Part shown: piece after piece, positions 34,738 to 44,120 of the stretch
Layout of the letters: the number at the start of each line of letters is the position of its first letter
Position numbering within the stretch: position 1 is the first letter of the stretch
Assembly (NCBI RefSeq): GCF_013001025.1
Contig: NZ_CP053021.1
Coordinates: 1,302,001 to 1,366,000 of the forward strand
DNA length: 64,000 nucleotides
Direction: 5' to 3'
Source of the DNA: Sphingobium yanoikuyae
Lineage (GTDB): Bacteria > Pseudomonadota > Alphaproteobacteria > Sphingomonadales > Sphingomonadaceae
Program-made: the position numbers and the translations under genes
Notes under the pieces: model-generated
Seen by the model: the letters and a program-made list of their open reading frames with translations, nothing else
Database searches by the model: none
Told to the model about the DNA's origin: nothing

Positions 34738-37269
34738 GTGCGTAACCTCCTACTGAAAGTCGAAGCCCGCGCCCCGAACGGCGCCACTCAAATTCTCCGT
34801 ATGTCCTCGCTCGGCGCCTCGGCGGCCGGAACCGTGCTGGACGGTCATGCCTGGACCCCCTGCCTGAAGGATTGGGGGGAACGCTCCATCTCCATTTTTT
34901 CGTCGGGTGAACTCCAGCCCGCGACCGTCAGTCACGGCGATGTCGTCTTCCTGGTCAGCCCGGATTTCGACAACACGGCCTGGGCATCGCTTTCTTTCGA
35001 TGGCCGACCTGTGGAGATGTGGATCGGCGAAGATGGCGCCGATTTCTCCGAATACGAACAGGTCTTTGCCGGATCGTGCGGTGCGTTGGCGCGGAACGGC
35101 CTGGAATGCACGATCGGTCTGGCCGGTCCCGACGCCAAGATCGCCAAAGACCTTCTCTCGCTGACCTACAGCGGCGCCGGAGCGCTCGACGGTGATCCCG
35201 AAATCAAAGGGGCCGTGAAACCGTGGTGTTCTGGCGAGGCGAAGAACATCTCGGGCGTCCTGATCAACGAAACCTATTGGGTCTATCAGTATCACGGCTA
35301 TGGTCCCACGGTCGGCGTTCAGGGTGTCTATGAAAACGCCTGGCCCGTTGCGCCGAACGCCAGCGCCACGGTGGACAGCTATGGCGCGCTGATCGGCCTC
35401 GACCTTCAGCCTGGTCAGTGGGCGCATTGCCCCCAGGAGGGTCTCTATCGCCTCGGTGGTCAACCCAGCGGCCTAATCACCGCTGATGTCATCGGCGCCA
35501 CGGTTGGGGGATCGTCTCTTCTGACGGTCGGCGAGATCGTCCGCCACCTGTTGTCCACTCGCGTTGATGCCGATGAGATCGATGCCTCGACCTTCGCACC
35601 CTTCACACAGGCCTGGTCCCTCTATGTCGATAGCCAGGTCAGCGTAGGTGACCAGGTCCGTGAAGCCATGCGCCAGTCGGGTGGCTATCTGCTGCCCGAT
35701 CAGGCTGGTCGATGGATCGCCGGTGATTTTTATGGCGAGGGCCCCGCAGGAGAATTGCGGGGCGACCGCACCGCCGAACCGCTCGTGGGAACCTACAGCC
35801 AACTCGCATCTGCACCGCCTGCCTACAGGATCAAAGTCGGTCACGATCGCTCGTGGACCGTCCACAGCGACGATCAGATTTCACCGCTGCTCCTGGATAT
35901 CACTGACGAAGAGGCGCGCGCTGCTGCCGCTGATGCTGCGGCGAAGGCCGAAGCCGCTGGGCAAAAAGCCGACACCGCAAACGACAAGGCGGATGGCGCA
36001 ACGGACAATGTCGAAAACGTGCGGCGCAAGCTGCCAGAACTGGTGCGTCCCTTGCTGCAAGAGCCGATCGAGCGCCTGTCAGCGCTCCATATCCAGGGCG
36101 CAGCGGTGCAGGCGAAGGCGACCGTCGCACTGCACGAGCAGAACCTGATCGCGATCCAATCGCTGTCCACACGCATTGAGGACGATGGCGCGCTGGTAGC
36201 AGAGCAGGTCACCCAATTGACCACTCGCGTCGAGAACAGCGAAGATCGGATCGAATCCGGTTTCCTGGAAATCAACAGGACCATAGCGGACGCCGATGAA
36301 GCCCTGGCTGAGAGCATCACCGCGCAGATCGCGAATTTCGGTGAAGATGTTAATGCGTCGATCAACGAAGAGAGGATCGCGCGCGCGACCGCCGTTGATG
36401 CGGTTGCGAGAGATTTGGACGAGATGTCTGGGCGGGTGTCCACTTTGTCCGAAGACTTGTCGGGCGAGATATTGGACTCGCGGCAACTGACCATCGACAA
36501 AGATGGCGCGATGGCCGAACGGGTGGATGCGCTTGGGGTTCGCATCGACGATGAAATCGCTGATCGTTCGGCCGCTATACGCACGGTGGAAGAGGCTGTT
36601 GCAGATGAGACCGAAGCGCGAGCAAGCGCCATCCAGACGCTCGAATCCACCTACGGGGACCGCATAGCTGCGGTTGAAATAGAGGCCAGCACCGCCACAG
36701 ACGCGTTAGACAACCTAAACGCTCAATACACAGTCAAGGTGCAATCCACACTTGCCGATGGAACCAGAGTGTTAGGCGGGTTTGGTGTGGCCAACCAAAA
36801 CGGGGTTGTTGACACCGCATTCATGACCGACGCCTTCAGGATTTACACCCCAGGCGTCGCACCTCGTCAGGTTTTCTATGCCGACGGCGATGGCGTGAAA
36901 ATGACGAACGTTGAGGTCGATAAGCTCAAGGCGGGCACGATCGATTTCGAGTTCATCAACCGGCAGTCGCTCCAGAATGCGTCTGGTGGATATCAGGTTT
37001 TGCCTGGCGGTTTGATCATCATGTGGGGCCAGGTTCGTATGGCGATCAATGACGAGCAGATTATTCCGGTGACGTTCCCGACACCCTTCACGACGGCGCT
37101 GATGAGCCTGACCGCGACGCCCTATATCGCGACGGCAAACAATTACCGCGACCTTTGGATTCAGACAACTGCAACGCGGTCGCTCACCGGGGCGAGCTTC
37201 TATTGTCAGGCCGCCACCGGCAATCAGCAGAGATTGGACGGCTTCGATTGGATGGCCTTCGGCTACTGA
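34738..37269 (+). CDS. tail hub/host-specificity protein with coiled coil and gp53-like tip
   Basis: An 843-residue protein from a GTG start ten bases after TAAATA. Residues 1-370 are a beta-rich hub-like domain; about 385-680 form a long coiled coil with many Glu, Asp and Arg. Near 690 the segment GGFGVANQNG followed by DAFRIYTPG matches the central domain found in J-type host-specificity proteins. The last 90 residues (GGLIIMWGQ, IPVTFPTPF, ending FDWMAFGY) match the C-terminal receptor-binding domain of gp53-like fibres. It probably connects the baseplate to the receptor. Confidence 0.82.
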   Translation: MRNLLLKVEARAPNGATQILRMSSLGASAAGTVLDGHAWTPCLKDWGERSISIFSSGELQPATVSHGDVVFLVSPDFDNTAWASLSFDGRPVEMWIGEDGADFSEYEQVFAGSCGALARNGLECTIGLAGPDAKIAKDLLSLTYSGAGALDGDPEIKGAVKPWCSGEAKNISGVLINETYWVYQYHGYGPTVGVQGVYENAWPVAPNASATVDSYGALIGLDLQPGQWAHCPQEGLYRLGGQPSGLITADVIGATVGGSSLLTVGEIVRHLLSTRVDADEIDASTFAPFTQAWSLYVDSQVSVGDQVREAMRQSGGYLLPDQAGRWIAGDFYGEGPAGELRGDRTAEPLVGTYSQLASAPPAYRIKVGHDRSWTVHSDDQISPLLLDITDEEARAAAADAAAKAEAAGQKADTANDKADGATDNVENVRRKLPELVRPLLQEPIERLSALHIQGAAVQAKATVALHEQNLIAIQSLSTRIEDDGALVAEQVTQLTTRVENSEDRIESGFLEINRTIADADEALAESITAQIANFGEDVNASINEERIARATAVDAVARDLDEMSGRVSTLSEDLSGEILDSRQLTIDKDGAMAERVDALGVRIDDEIADRSAAIRTVEEAVADETEARASAIQTLESTYGDRIAAVEIEASTATDALDNLNAQYTVKVQSTLADGTRVLGGFGVANQNGVVDTAFMTDAFRIYTPGVAPRQVFYADGDGVKMTNVEVDKLKAGTIDFEFINRQSLQNASGGYQVLPGGLIIMWGQVRMAINDEQIIPVTFPTPFTTALMSLTATPYIATANNYRDLWIQTTATRSLTGASFYCQAATGNQQRLDGFDWMAFGY

Positions 37270-37283
37270 TCGATAAATAGGAG

Positions 37284-40200
37284 ATGGAATTCTCTTATGA
37301 ACAGGGTGGTTCAATCAGCGTCACCCACGGATCGAAAGCAGTAGCGGGGGCCGGAACGAGTTGGGCCACTGGATACGCCGGTGTTTTGCTCAACATCGCA
37401 GGCCTCAACTATCCCGTCGCATCCATCGACGGGGCAATGGCTATGACGCTCGTCGATCCTTATCCCGGTGAAACCGCGACCGATCTTCCTTACGCGTTGA
37501 TCCCTGTCCAGCCCGAGAACTACCAGCTTTCCCGCCAGGTCAACAACGTCCTCGATTTGGTCCAGCCACTCGTGGATGCATCGACCGGCCCCGCTGGCCC
37601 TCCTGGTCCGGCAGGCCCTGCGGGGCCGGTCGGCCCCGAAGGCGTGGGACATCTTGAGATCGTCAATCTCAGCGAAGCTGCGGGGCAGTTGGCAGGCCAA
37701 ACGGGTGTCTACGTCATGGTGCCCGTCGTCACCAATGATCCTGGTGTTGAACTGACGCAGCAAGCGTCGGTCACTATTCCCTTCGCGAATTCCAACGCGC
37801 GCGTCGCCTTGTATGCGACGACCTCCCTGACAGGTCTGTCGCTGATCCTTGGGGCAACGAACGCCCCAGCGCCCCAGCCCGAAGTGCCGACCGAACCGAT
37901 CGATCTCAGTGGATCGGGCACCATTTACGGCGCCCCAGGAACGATTTTCCCACTCGGCATCTATCTCGGCGGCTCAACGGCTGAATTCACGATCGGCATC
38001 CCGAATGATTTTCCCGTGAAGATTGAGCGCAAGGCGGAAACCTCGACCCCCGTGGCGTCGCAATGGCTGACGGGGGCGACCGGTTCGCCATATCCGGTTG
38101 CGGGTAACGCCGTGTCATCCAGTGCGGTGCTGGACAAAAAAATTTATGGTGACGGGACGACCGATTTCCAAAATGGACACCTGGTCCTCAATCGTCATGC
38201 CTATCTGCAATCGCAGCCGCTCGGGTTGGAGTTTGGTCAGGTTGCTGATGAAGCGACTAGCGAAACGCCGCCGCGTATCAAGATCGGTATCAAAGCAGCG
38301 ATCACCGGCGACAATTATCCGATTTTGGCCGCCCTCTACCAGTATGGCTTCGGGCAAATCCAGCTTCGTCCGCACTGGTCGGGTCAGAACATGGTCGTGA
38401 CCCTCGGGCGCGGCGGCTCGGAAGAATATATCATTAGCGACGAAGACCCGCGTCGCCATCGCGGGGATGGGATCATGCAGCTTTATGAAGTCGAGTATAT
38501 CGACAATGTTGGCGGCGTTGGCGGGACGGTCAAATTCTATCTCGATGGGGTTCAGGTTGGCGCGTCGAAACCCGCCAATGTTAAGCCGCGCATTTCGAAC
38601 ACCGTGCCGTTCGAGGTCAACGCCACAGCGAGCAATACCAACGATTCGGTCGATGGTTTGGAAGTTGAGTATGTGACGATCGACTTTGACCGTCCTGGTG
38701 TCGCTTCGACTTATGAAGCCGTGGTTTCCGGTCCGATCCAAGCCTCCGATCTTGAGGCGCTGGTTGTTGACGCGTCTAGTTACACCGCTGCTGTGCCCGA
38801 ACGGCATGTGACCTATACTGCTAATACGGCTAGTGGTCCGCAGACCACCGATCTGACCGTGGTCGTGGGGCCGATGCAAATTCCCGCTGGTCGTGCCTAC
38901 AAGGCGGTCCTGGAAGATTGGTCCAGCGGCGTTGGCGTCGCGCATCCGAACGAATTGATCATGACCAAGCCAGCCGCGCAGAATTGCCGGTTTGAAGATG
39001 CGACACTGTTCGGATCACAATCTTCCTGGATGGAAGTCCTTCCCCAGGGGGCGGTGCCGACCATCGGCGGCATCAGCTATTATTGTGAAGGCATTCGGAT
39101 GGGCAACTATGTCCAGTTCCAGTTCGGCTACGATTGGGACAGCGCAACCATGCCCGCGAACCCGTTCGGCGATCCGACGAGCAAAGACAGCTACATGATC
39201 CCGCACAAATGGATGATCTACGATTCGGCGGGCACTTTGTTGGCCCGGATCGAGCAGCCCAACGGCCAGCCTCTTAACACGACTGCCACGCCTGCGATTT
39301 GGGAAGGGCAGTATGACGGTCGCGGCGTGGCGATGATTACGGCTGATAACCGTTGGTATCCGAAAGGCACCGTGCGGTCTGGTGTCATCTGGCGCTCGCA
39401 TGATCCCGTGGCTTATTCGCAGGAGTTCGTTTGGCGCAATGTTCCGACCTTTGATCTTGCGGTGCCATTCGCGTCCCAGACCGGCTACAGCGTCAACGGC
39501 TTCGATCTCCGCGTTTACGAAGGGTCGGCGGGCAACGATGGGCAGTCGAACGGCTTCGCGAACTATCGCTGGATGCCGTGGGAGAGCAGCACCTACAACG
39601 AAATGATCCAGGCGGGTGCGAATTCACTCAATCCCTGGAAGGTCGGCACCGATCAAATTTCGATCACCCCGAACGCGGGCGTGTGGCTGAAATACACGCC
39701 GTTCAATCAGATGGGGCGTTCGCCTATCACCGGCCCAGGCGGCACGCGTGACGATCGCCAGGCCATGGCCGAACCAGTCGCCCGATACGCTCGCGATGTC
39801 ACCGTGAAGCGCCCGCATGACAATCGGGGCATGAAGGAAATCGCGCTCGACTATCTCACCGGATACGCGAGCGATCCTTATCATTGCTTCGAGAAAGGGC
39901 GATTGACGCCGCTGTTCAAAGGCAACGCGCGCCGCAACATCACGATGCGCAACCACTATTATGGCGGGGGCGAAGGAAGCACGCCCGCAGATCAAGCATA
40001 TTATGTGCAGGGTGGCCGATTGTATGAATGGGCCAGCGGCCACAACCCGCTGCGGGTCCAGGTTCCGTTTGGAGGTGTGTCGTCGTCCAAGCCGGTCTTT
40101 GGGACGAACATGATCGATGACGCACACGGCCATCAGTTTCCGCACTGGGGTTCGCTGCTGTTTCAGTCGCCCGAATTCGCGATGCTCGGCCACAAGTTCA

Positions 40201-41096
40201 GCGACCAGATTCGGTTGTATATGAACAATATCCTCGCGTCGCCCTGGGGCGAGGCTGGCAACCCTGCGCAGCGTGGTCCCGCCTGGAAGTTCATCCATGC
40301 GGCGCTGATGTGGAAAACTGCCTCTCGGAATTCGCAACGCCTCTACTCGCGGGCAGAGGTGCTGGATTGGGTCGTCTTCGATTTCGAGACGTTCTATGAC
40401 AACTATTACGCCTCGACGCCGGGTTATCTGAACCCGCCCACCACATTGAACGGCCCCAACGATGCGATCTACGCGGCGACCGCGAGGTTCGGTCCCTGCC
40501 TTTACGATGCCACCTATGGCGTCTGGCAGCACGATTTTATGGCTGGCTATTGGATGTCAGCCCTGCACGTCGCGGAGAAGCTGGGTTTCAACGATGCTCT
40601 CCGTGCCGCGTCGCCGAAGGCTGAAGCCGTGGTCAACTGGCTGATCACCGCGCAGCAGAAGCGGATTGTGGGCCGTATCAACGAAGGCATGTTGGTCAAC
40701 GCGCTCGACAATCTTGATTATACGACTCCGATTTGGCGTCCTGAACAGATCGAGACCGCGCAAGGGGTGGCATCGGCTTTGCCACAGTCATTCGGTCAGA
40801 TCGTCACGGCCCAAGGGGATGGGAAATCGCCTACCTGGGATAGTTTCCGGTCGATGGACGGCGCAAATGTTTATGGGCGCGACGGCCAGGCAATGGACCA
40901 ATTGCTGGCTGGGCCGTCCCTTTTGCTCGACATGGGTAGGACTGCATCTGACCTGGTGGCCGCTGAAACTGCCGCACTCGCATATCGCCAAAGCAAGATC
41001 GATTCTGAAACGGCGAAGGGCGCGCAAGATGCAGGGCGGACCTGGTTCCAGTATAACCAGACCACCAACAATCCTCCTTTCAAGCCACCGCTTTGA
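37284..41096 (+). CDS. large tail fibre with collagen-like stalk and possible depolymerase
   Basis: A 1270-residue protein starting ten bases after TAAATA. The N-terminal 100 residues are a phage attachment domain (SVTHGSKAVAGAGTSW is common in fibres), then six G-P-x triplets at 102-119 form a collagen-like stalk, then beta-rich modules to about 520. From about 600 to the end the sequence is Trp/Tyr/His-rich and helical, looking like an alpha/alpha-toroid polysaccharide-degrading enzyme, for example near RWMPWESSTYNEM and HGHQFPHWGSL. I infer an exopolysaccharide depolymerase; catalytic residues are not identified. Confidence 0.72.
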   Translation: MEFSYEQGGSISVTHGSKAVAGAGTSWATGYAGVLLNIAGLNYPVASIDGAMAMTLVDPYPGETATDLPYALIPVQPENYQLSRQVNNVLDLVQPLVDASTGPAGPPGPAGPAGPVGPEGVGHLEIVNLSEAAGQLAGQTGVYVMVPVVTNDPGVELTQQASVTIPFANSNARVALYATTSLTGLSLILGATNAPAPQPEVPTEPIDLSGSGTIYGAPGTIFPLGIYLGGSTAEFTIGIPNDFPVKIERKAETSTPVASQWLTGATGSPYPVAGNAVSSSAVLDKKIYGDGTTDFQNGHLVLNRHAYLQSQPLGLEFGQVADEATSETPPRIKIGIKAAITGDNYPILAALYQYGFGQIQLRPHWSGQNMVVTLGRGGSEEYIISDEDPRRHRGDGIMQLYEVEYIDNVGGVGGTVKFYLDGVQVGASKPANVKPRISNTVPFEVNATASNTNDSVDGLEVEYVTIDFDRPGVASTYEAVVSGPIQASDLEALVVDASSYTAAVPERHVTYTANTASGPQTTDLTVVVGPMQIPAGRAYKAVLEDWSSGVGVAHPNELIMTKPAAQNCRFEDATLFGSQSSWMEVLPQGAVPTIGGISYYCEGIRMGNYVQFQFGYDWDSATMPANPFGDPTSKDSYMIPHKWMIYDSAGTLLARIEQPNGQPLNTTATPAIWEGQYDGRGVAMITADNRWYPKGTVRSGVIWRSHDPVAYSQEFVWRNVPTFDLAVPFASQTGYSVNGFDLRVYEGSAGNDGQSNGFANYRWMPWESSTYNEMIQAGANSLNPWKVGTDQISITPNAGVWLKYTPFNQMGRSPITGPGGTRDDRQAMAEPVARYARDVTVKRPHDNRGMKEIALDYLTGYASDPYHCFEKGRLTPLFKGNARRNITMRNHYYGGGEGSTPADQAYYVQGGRLYEWASGHNPLRVQVPFGGVSSSKPVFGTNMIDDAHGHQFPHWGSLLFQSPEFAMLGHKFSDQIRLYMNNILASPWGEAGNPAQRGPAWKFIHAALMWKTASRNSQRLYSRAEVLDWVVFDFETFYDNYYASTPGYLNPPTTLNGPNDAIYAATARFGPCLYDATYGVWQHDFMAGYWMSALHVAEKLGFNDALRAASPKAEAVVNWLITAQQKRIVGRINEGMLVNALDNLDYTTPIWRPEQIETAQGVASALPQSFGQIVTAQGDGKSPTWDSFRSMDGANVYGRDGQAMDQLLAGPSLLLDMGRTASDLVAAETAALAYRQSKIDSETAKGAQDAGRTWFQYNQTTNNPPFKPPL

Positions 41097-41129
41097 AGGA
41101 GGATCGCCGCTTGATTGCCTAAATAGGCG

Positions 41130-41288
41130 ATGGAAACGCTTAGAAAAATTGCCGGGGTCGTCGGCGCGCACAAAAAGAAGCTAGCGGCTGCGGCTTCTGT
41201 CCTCCTGCTGGCGGTCGGGTGCGCTGTTGATCCTGGCGTGGTGGAAGCTGCGCTGACGATTTTCAGCGTGATGGGCCTCCTGCTGTGA
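41130..41288 (+). CDS. small membrane protein of the lysis cassette
   Basis: A 52-residue protein beginning METLRKIAGVVGAHKKK, ten bases after a TAAATA box at 41120-41125. A basic N-terminus precedes one hydrophobic segment (AAAASVLLLAVGCAV), then a second short one. It overlaps the next gene by four bases (GTGA). It could be a holin partner, antiholin or small lipoprotein; the cysteine context is only weakly lipobox-like. Confidence 0.65.
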   Translation: METLRKIAGVVGAHKKKLAAAASVLLLAVGCAVDPGVVEAALTIFSVMGLLL

Positions 41289-41470
41289 TCGATGGTCGCA
41301 CTGCTGTCGATGCAGCAGCGGGCGTCGGCACTATCTTTACCACGCTCGCCGTCTATGCCGGGCAGATTGCGCCGATCCTAGCTTGCATCAGCACAGCCAT
41401 GGCGATCGGGTGGTTCTCCATCCGCTATTACCATCTGTTCCGATATGGCCACGACATCCCGCGCGAATAG
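41285..41470 (+). CDS. holin-like membrane protein
   Basis: A 61-residue protein from a GTG start coupled to the previous gene. One to two membrane helices (about 15-50, FTTLAVYAGQIAPILAC then MAIGWFSIRYY) end in a charged tail HDIPRE. Size, topology and place before the lysozyme fit a phage holin that releases the endolysin. Confidence 0.65.
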   Translation: MIDGRTAVDAAAGVGTIFTTLAVYAGQIAPILACISTAMAIGWFSIRYYHLFRYGHDIPRE

Positions 41471-41546
41471 CCGGGATGGGTGGAGAGCCGACGTTCTCCA
41501 TTCGAGAAGAGGCACCCCAATTTCGGACGCCATTTCATACAGAGAA

Positions 41547-42584
41547 TTAGAAAAAAGGCTGGGCCAGCAACTCTGAATTTTCAATCGGCACTTTAAGACC
41601 GAAGCGGTCAACAAGCGATGCTAGCAAATTTTGAAACCATGCAGGCGCAAAGGGAGACGGCACCACTTGTTCCAACAGGGTAGGCAGATCAACCAACACC
41701 GGTAGCCCTGCCCAGTCGTCGCTTAAGTTACCCCGGCAGACAGCGCGGACCTCGGATTCATGAGCGAGGGATTTGCGTTTCCAAAAAATTCGGTCATGAA
41801 AGCCTGCGAAAGACTCTCGGAAATCGACATACTGGACACGACCAATCTCGATTTGGGCGGATGGATCAAGCGCATGTAGTAGCCGGTTAGCTGTTGTTTT
41901 AATTGCTACTCCGCTTGATCCGGGTGGGCAATAAAGGCGCCATAGAGCTTCCGATTCTCCTGAATTGGCGTGCCAGCAACTTACAAATGTCGTGCGCCTA
42001 TCCCGAGCAGCAATCTGGCGGAATGAGGCAAGGATGCGCTGGGCATTTTGCTCGACAGCCTCATCGGGCAACGGACTGCCTCCAGGTGGAGGAGTTCTGA
42101 CGGCATCCCGGAAGTGATCGAGGTAAAAGTCGTCCCACTCCTTTTCACGGCTTGCGAGACCAGATGCGCCCTCAAAAGGGTCGTCGAACTTATCGGCGCG
42201 GGAGAAGAACAGCGTCTTCTCTTCCAAAAGCAACAGGAATTTCGCCAAATCCATGTATCGCCATAGCGCGGTGTCCGGTGCGACCCGCTTATCCGCCTCC
42301 CACCACCAATAGACGTGGGTCGCCAGTTCATGGATTTCGGAAAAGCAACAGGCACCGACATAACGGGCGCTTCCGTCGAAAGCATAGCCAGCATAGGCCG
42401 CAACATCGCGCGGCAACTGCTCTTCGCAGGATTGGCAACGGTCATAACTACGCGACCTAAGCGCTCGCAGGTCTGCATTGAACCGCCCGGTGCTTTCCAC
42501 GCAAAACCTCTCGTTCCAGATAAGAGACGTTGATTCGCTCCGCTCGATCTCAACAATTATGTCAGCTTTCACATAAATTCGCAC
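41547..42584 (-). CDS. DUF2971-family accessory protein
   Basis: A 345-residue cytoplasmic protein from a GTG start with GGAG five bases before it. The segment LEEKTLFFSRADKFDDPFEG at about 118-137 is the hallmark of DUF2971 proteins, followed by conserved FVSCWHANSGESEALWRLY. Two CxxC pairs near residue 52 (QSCEEQL) and the N-terminus are unclear. DUF2971 genes are often found in prophages and defence islands, but no biochemical role is established that I can rely on. It is reversed relative to the lysis genes and splits them, so it is likely a lysogeny-expressed moron. Confidence 0.8.
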   Translation of the reverse strand: MRIYVKADIIVEIERSESTSLIWNERFCVESTGRFNADLRALRSRSYDRCQSCEEQLPRDVAAYAGYAFDGSARYVGACCFSEIHELATHVYWWWEADKRVAPDTALWRYMDLAKFLLLLEEKTLFFSRADKFDDPFEGASGLASREKEWDDFYLDHFRDAVRTPPPGGSPLPDEAVEQNAQRILASFRQIAARDRRTTFVSCWHANSGESEALWRLYCPPGSSGVAIKTTANRLLHALDPSAQIEIGRVQYVDFRESFAGFHDRIFWKRKSLAHESEVRAVCRGNLSDDWAGLPVLVDLPTLLEQVVPSPFAPAWFQNLLASLVDRFGLKVPIENSELLAQPFF

Positions 42585-42795
42585 CGACTCCGACTGACCG
42601 CAAATGGTCGCTTACAGACCGTCTGAATTTGGTCCCCAAGTGGGTTGATCCCGGCCCACCATATTCGGGGGGAATATCAGGGGTGTTTGTGGCCGGGATC
42701 GTCCGCAGCCTAGCGGAGCGAGCGATAGGGTCAATCAGCATCAACACGATCACGATGACCAGGCGCGCGCATCTGGTCGGTAGCGAACCATCGCC

Positions 42796-43179
42796 TTATC
42801 GCGGGTGATACGGCTCGCATGCGATGCCGTCGCCGTCTCCGTCCATATGATCCCCAAATCCTGGTTGGCCACGATAGATCGGGGCAGCACCTGCCGCGCG
42901 GGCTTCCTTGCAGTTTCTATATGACCAGGTCGAACCGTCGGTTTCGGCTGGTGGTGCGGGATTGGTTGGAGGGGCGACGCCACCGGATGACGAAGACGGT
43001 TGCTGCTGATCGAGTTCATCCGCCGTCATCGGGCTATCGTGAGGGATAGTGTTGCGAGGCGTCCAGCTTTCGTCAGGCACTTCCGCTTCGACAGGGGCTT
43101 GGCCGACGCGCGGGAGCATCGTCCCGCCAACCAATCCGGCAGCGAGCGCGCCGACAACGATCATAGGAGAGTGTCGCAT
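42796..43179 (-). CDS. secreted or membrane-anchored Excalibur-domain protein
   Basis: A 127-residue protein with an N-terminal hydrophobic segment (about 6-27, uncleaved anchor or signal), a Pro/Ser-rich linker and a C-terminal Excalibur calcium-binding domain: YRNCKEARAAGAAPIYRGQP and DGDGDGIACE, with the two conserved cysteines. Such domains sit on extracellular proteins and nucleases. No nuclease domain is present here. Located in reverse between the DUF2971 gene and the lysozyme; 211 bases before it show no clear gene. A surface-modification or superinfection role is possible. Confidence 0.78.
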   Translation of the reverse strand: MRHSPMIVVGALAAGLVGGTMLPRVGQAPVEAEVPDESWTPRNTIPHDSPMTADELDQQQPSSSSGGVAPPTNPAPPAETDGSTWSYRNCKEARAAGAAPIYRGQPGFGDHMDGDGDGIACEPYHPR

Positions 43180-43238
43180 CCCGACGACATACCGCGCTCT
43201 GGTAAAGCAATCGCTACGCCTGCGTCATAAATATTAGA

Positions 43239-43675
43239 ATGAACTCCTGAAAACGTCGCCCGCTGGTCGGGCGCTTATCACTCGATTCGAAGGCGAACGC
43301 CTTCAAGCCTATCTCTGTCCGGCAGGCATCCTCACGATCGGCGTGGGTCACACTGGCCCTGACGTGAAACCAGGCCTGACGATCACCCACGAACGATCCC
43401 AAGCGCTGCTGGCCGCCGACCTTTTGCGGTTCGAGCGTGCTGTCAATCGCCTCGGTGGACGGATGAGCCAGGGGCAGTTCGATGCGATGGTCAGCTTCGC
43501 TTTCAATTGTGGCGAAGGGGCGCTGAAATCATCGACCCTGCTGAAGAAGCATCTCGCCGGTGACTATGCCGGAGCCGGGAAGGAATTCGCCCGGTGGACC
43601 CGTGGGGGCGGCAAGGTGCTGCCTGGCCTGGTGAAACGGCGCGCGGCCGAAGCTGCGCTGTATATGTCTTGCTGA
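43239..43675 (+). pseudogene. phage lysozyme (endolysin) with 5' frame disruption
   Basis: The frame NELLKTSPAGRALI... to Cys at 43672 is a glycoside hydrolase family 24 lysozyme with the triad spacing E-x8-C-x5-T in FEGERLQAYLCPAGILT and GVGHT. It should cleave murein at the end of infection. This frame has no ATG, GTG or TTG before the triad: it opens after TAG 43235-43237 and the first GTG is at 43343, past the catalytic Glu. ATG 43239, 11 bases after TAAATA, is in the wrong frame and meets TGA after three codons; one added base near 43243 would give MNLLKTSPAG. I infer a one-base deletion, unless a CTG start is used. Confidence 0.7.
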
Positions 43676-43703
43676 CGCGTCGCGCTTCCGTCATGCTCCG
43701 ACG

Positions 43704-44003
43704 ATGGATAACCCATCACTCCAAATCGATTGGGCTGCTGGTAAAGTGGTCAATGGCGAGATGCTGATCCCCGCGACGTTCGGCGATTTGACGGGTGCCC
43801 TGATTTTGCCAGAGCATGAGATGCTGGCGGCGTCAGAAGCTGCGGATGACGAAGTCTTGGTCGCCTACGGCGGGATGATTGGATGGATCGCCGATGCTGC
43901 CGAAAAGGCGTTAGCGCGAGGCGCGTTGGTCGAAGTGGAGCAGAGATTTCGAATGCTTATTAGCAGGGCGGATTTCAGCGTCTCGCGCCCATCGATCAAC
44001 TAA
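43704..44003 (+). CDS. small prophage protein, possibly DUF1488-like
   Basis: A 99-residue protein beginning MDNPSLQIDWAAGKVV. The end AADDEVLVAYGGMIGWIADAAEKAL followed by VEVEQRFRMLI and SRADF resembles the layout of DUF1488 proteins (cited here in parts), but I cannot confirm it. It follows the lysozyme by 28 bases and has no TAAATA box of its own. Confidence 0.6.
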   Translation: MDNPSLQIDWAAGKVVNGEMLIPATFGDLTGALILPEHEMLAASEAADDEVLVAYGGMIGWIADAAEKALARGALVEVEQRFRMLISRADFSVSRPSIN

Positions 44004-44005
44004 AA

Positions 44006-44031
44006 TGGCCCCGCCATTTCGGACGGGGCCA
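44006..44031 (-). terminator. terminator of the rightmost leftward gene
   Basis: TGGCCCCG (44006-44013) pairs with CGGGGCCA (44024-44031). On the minus strand it is followed by TTTTA, so it ends the leftward transcript from 44513; it may also serve the convergent gene before it. Confidence 0.65.
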
Positions 44032-44120
44032 GGTAGACGATTGTGAAGACAAATCGTCGGGTCGCACGAGTCGGATAGCGCTTCTTGCCGCGACGCAACA
44101 TCACCCAAACGGGTTATGTC

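Noticed and set aside
42562..42753. A leftward 63-residue frame beginning MIVLMLID between the DUF2971 and Excalibur genes
   Set aside because: It starts at GTG, has no binding site, overlaps the DUF2971 start and lacks any recognisable domain.
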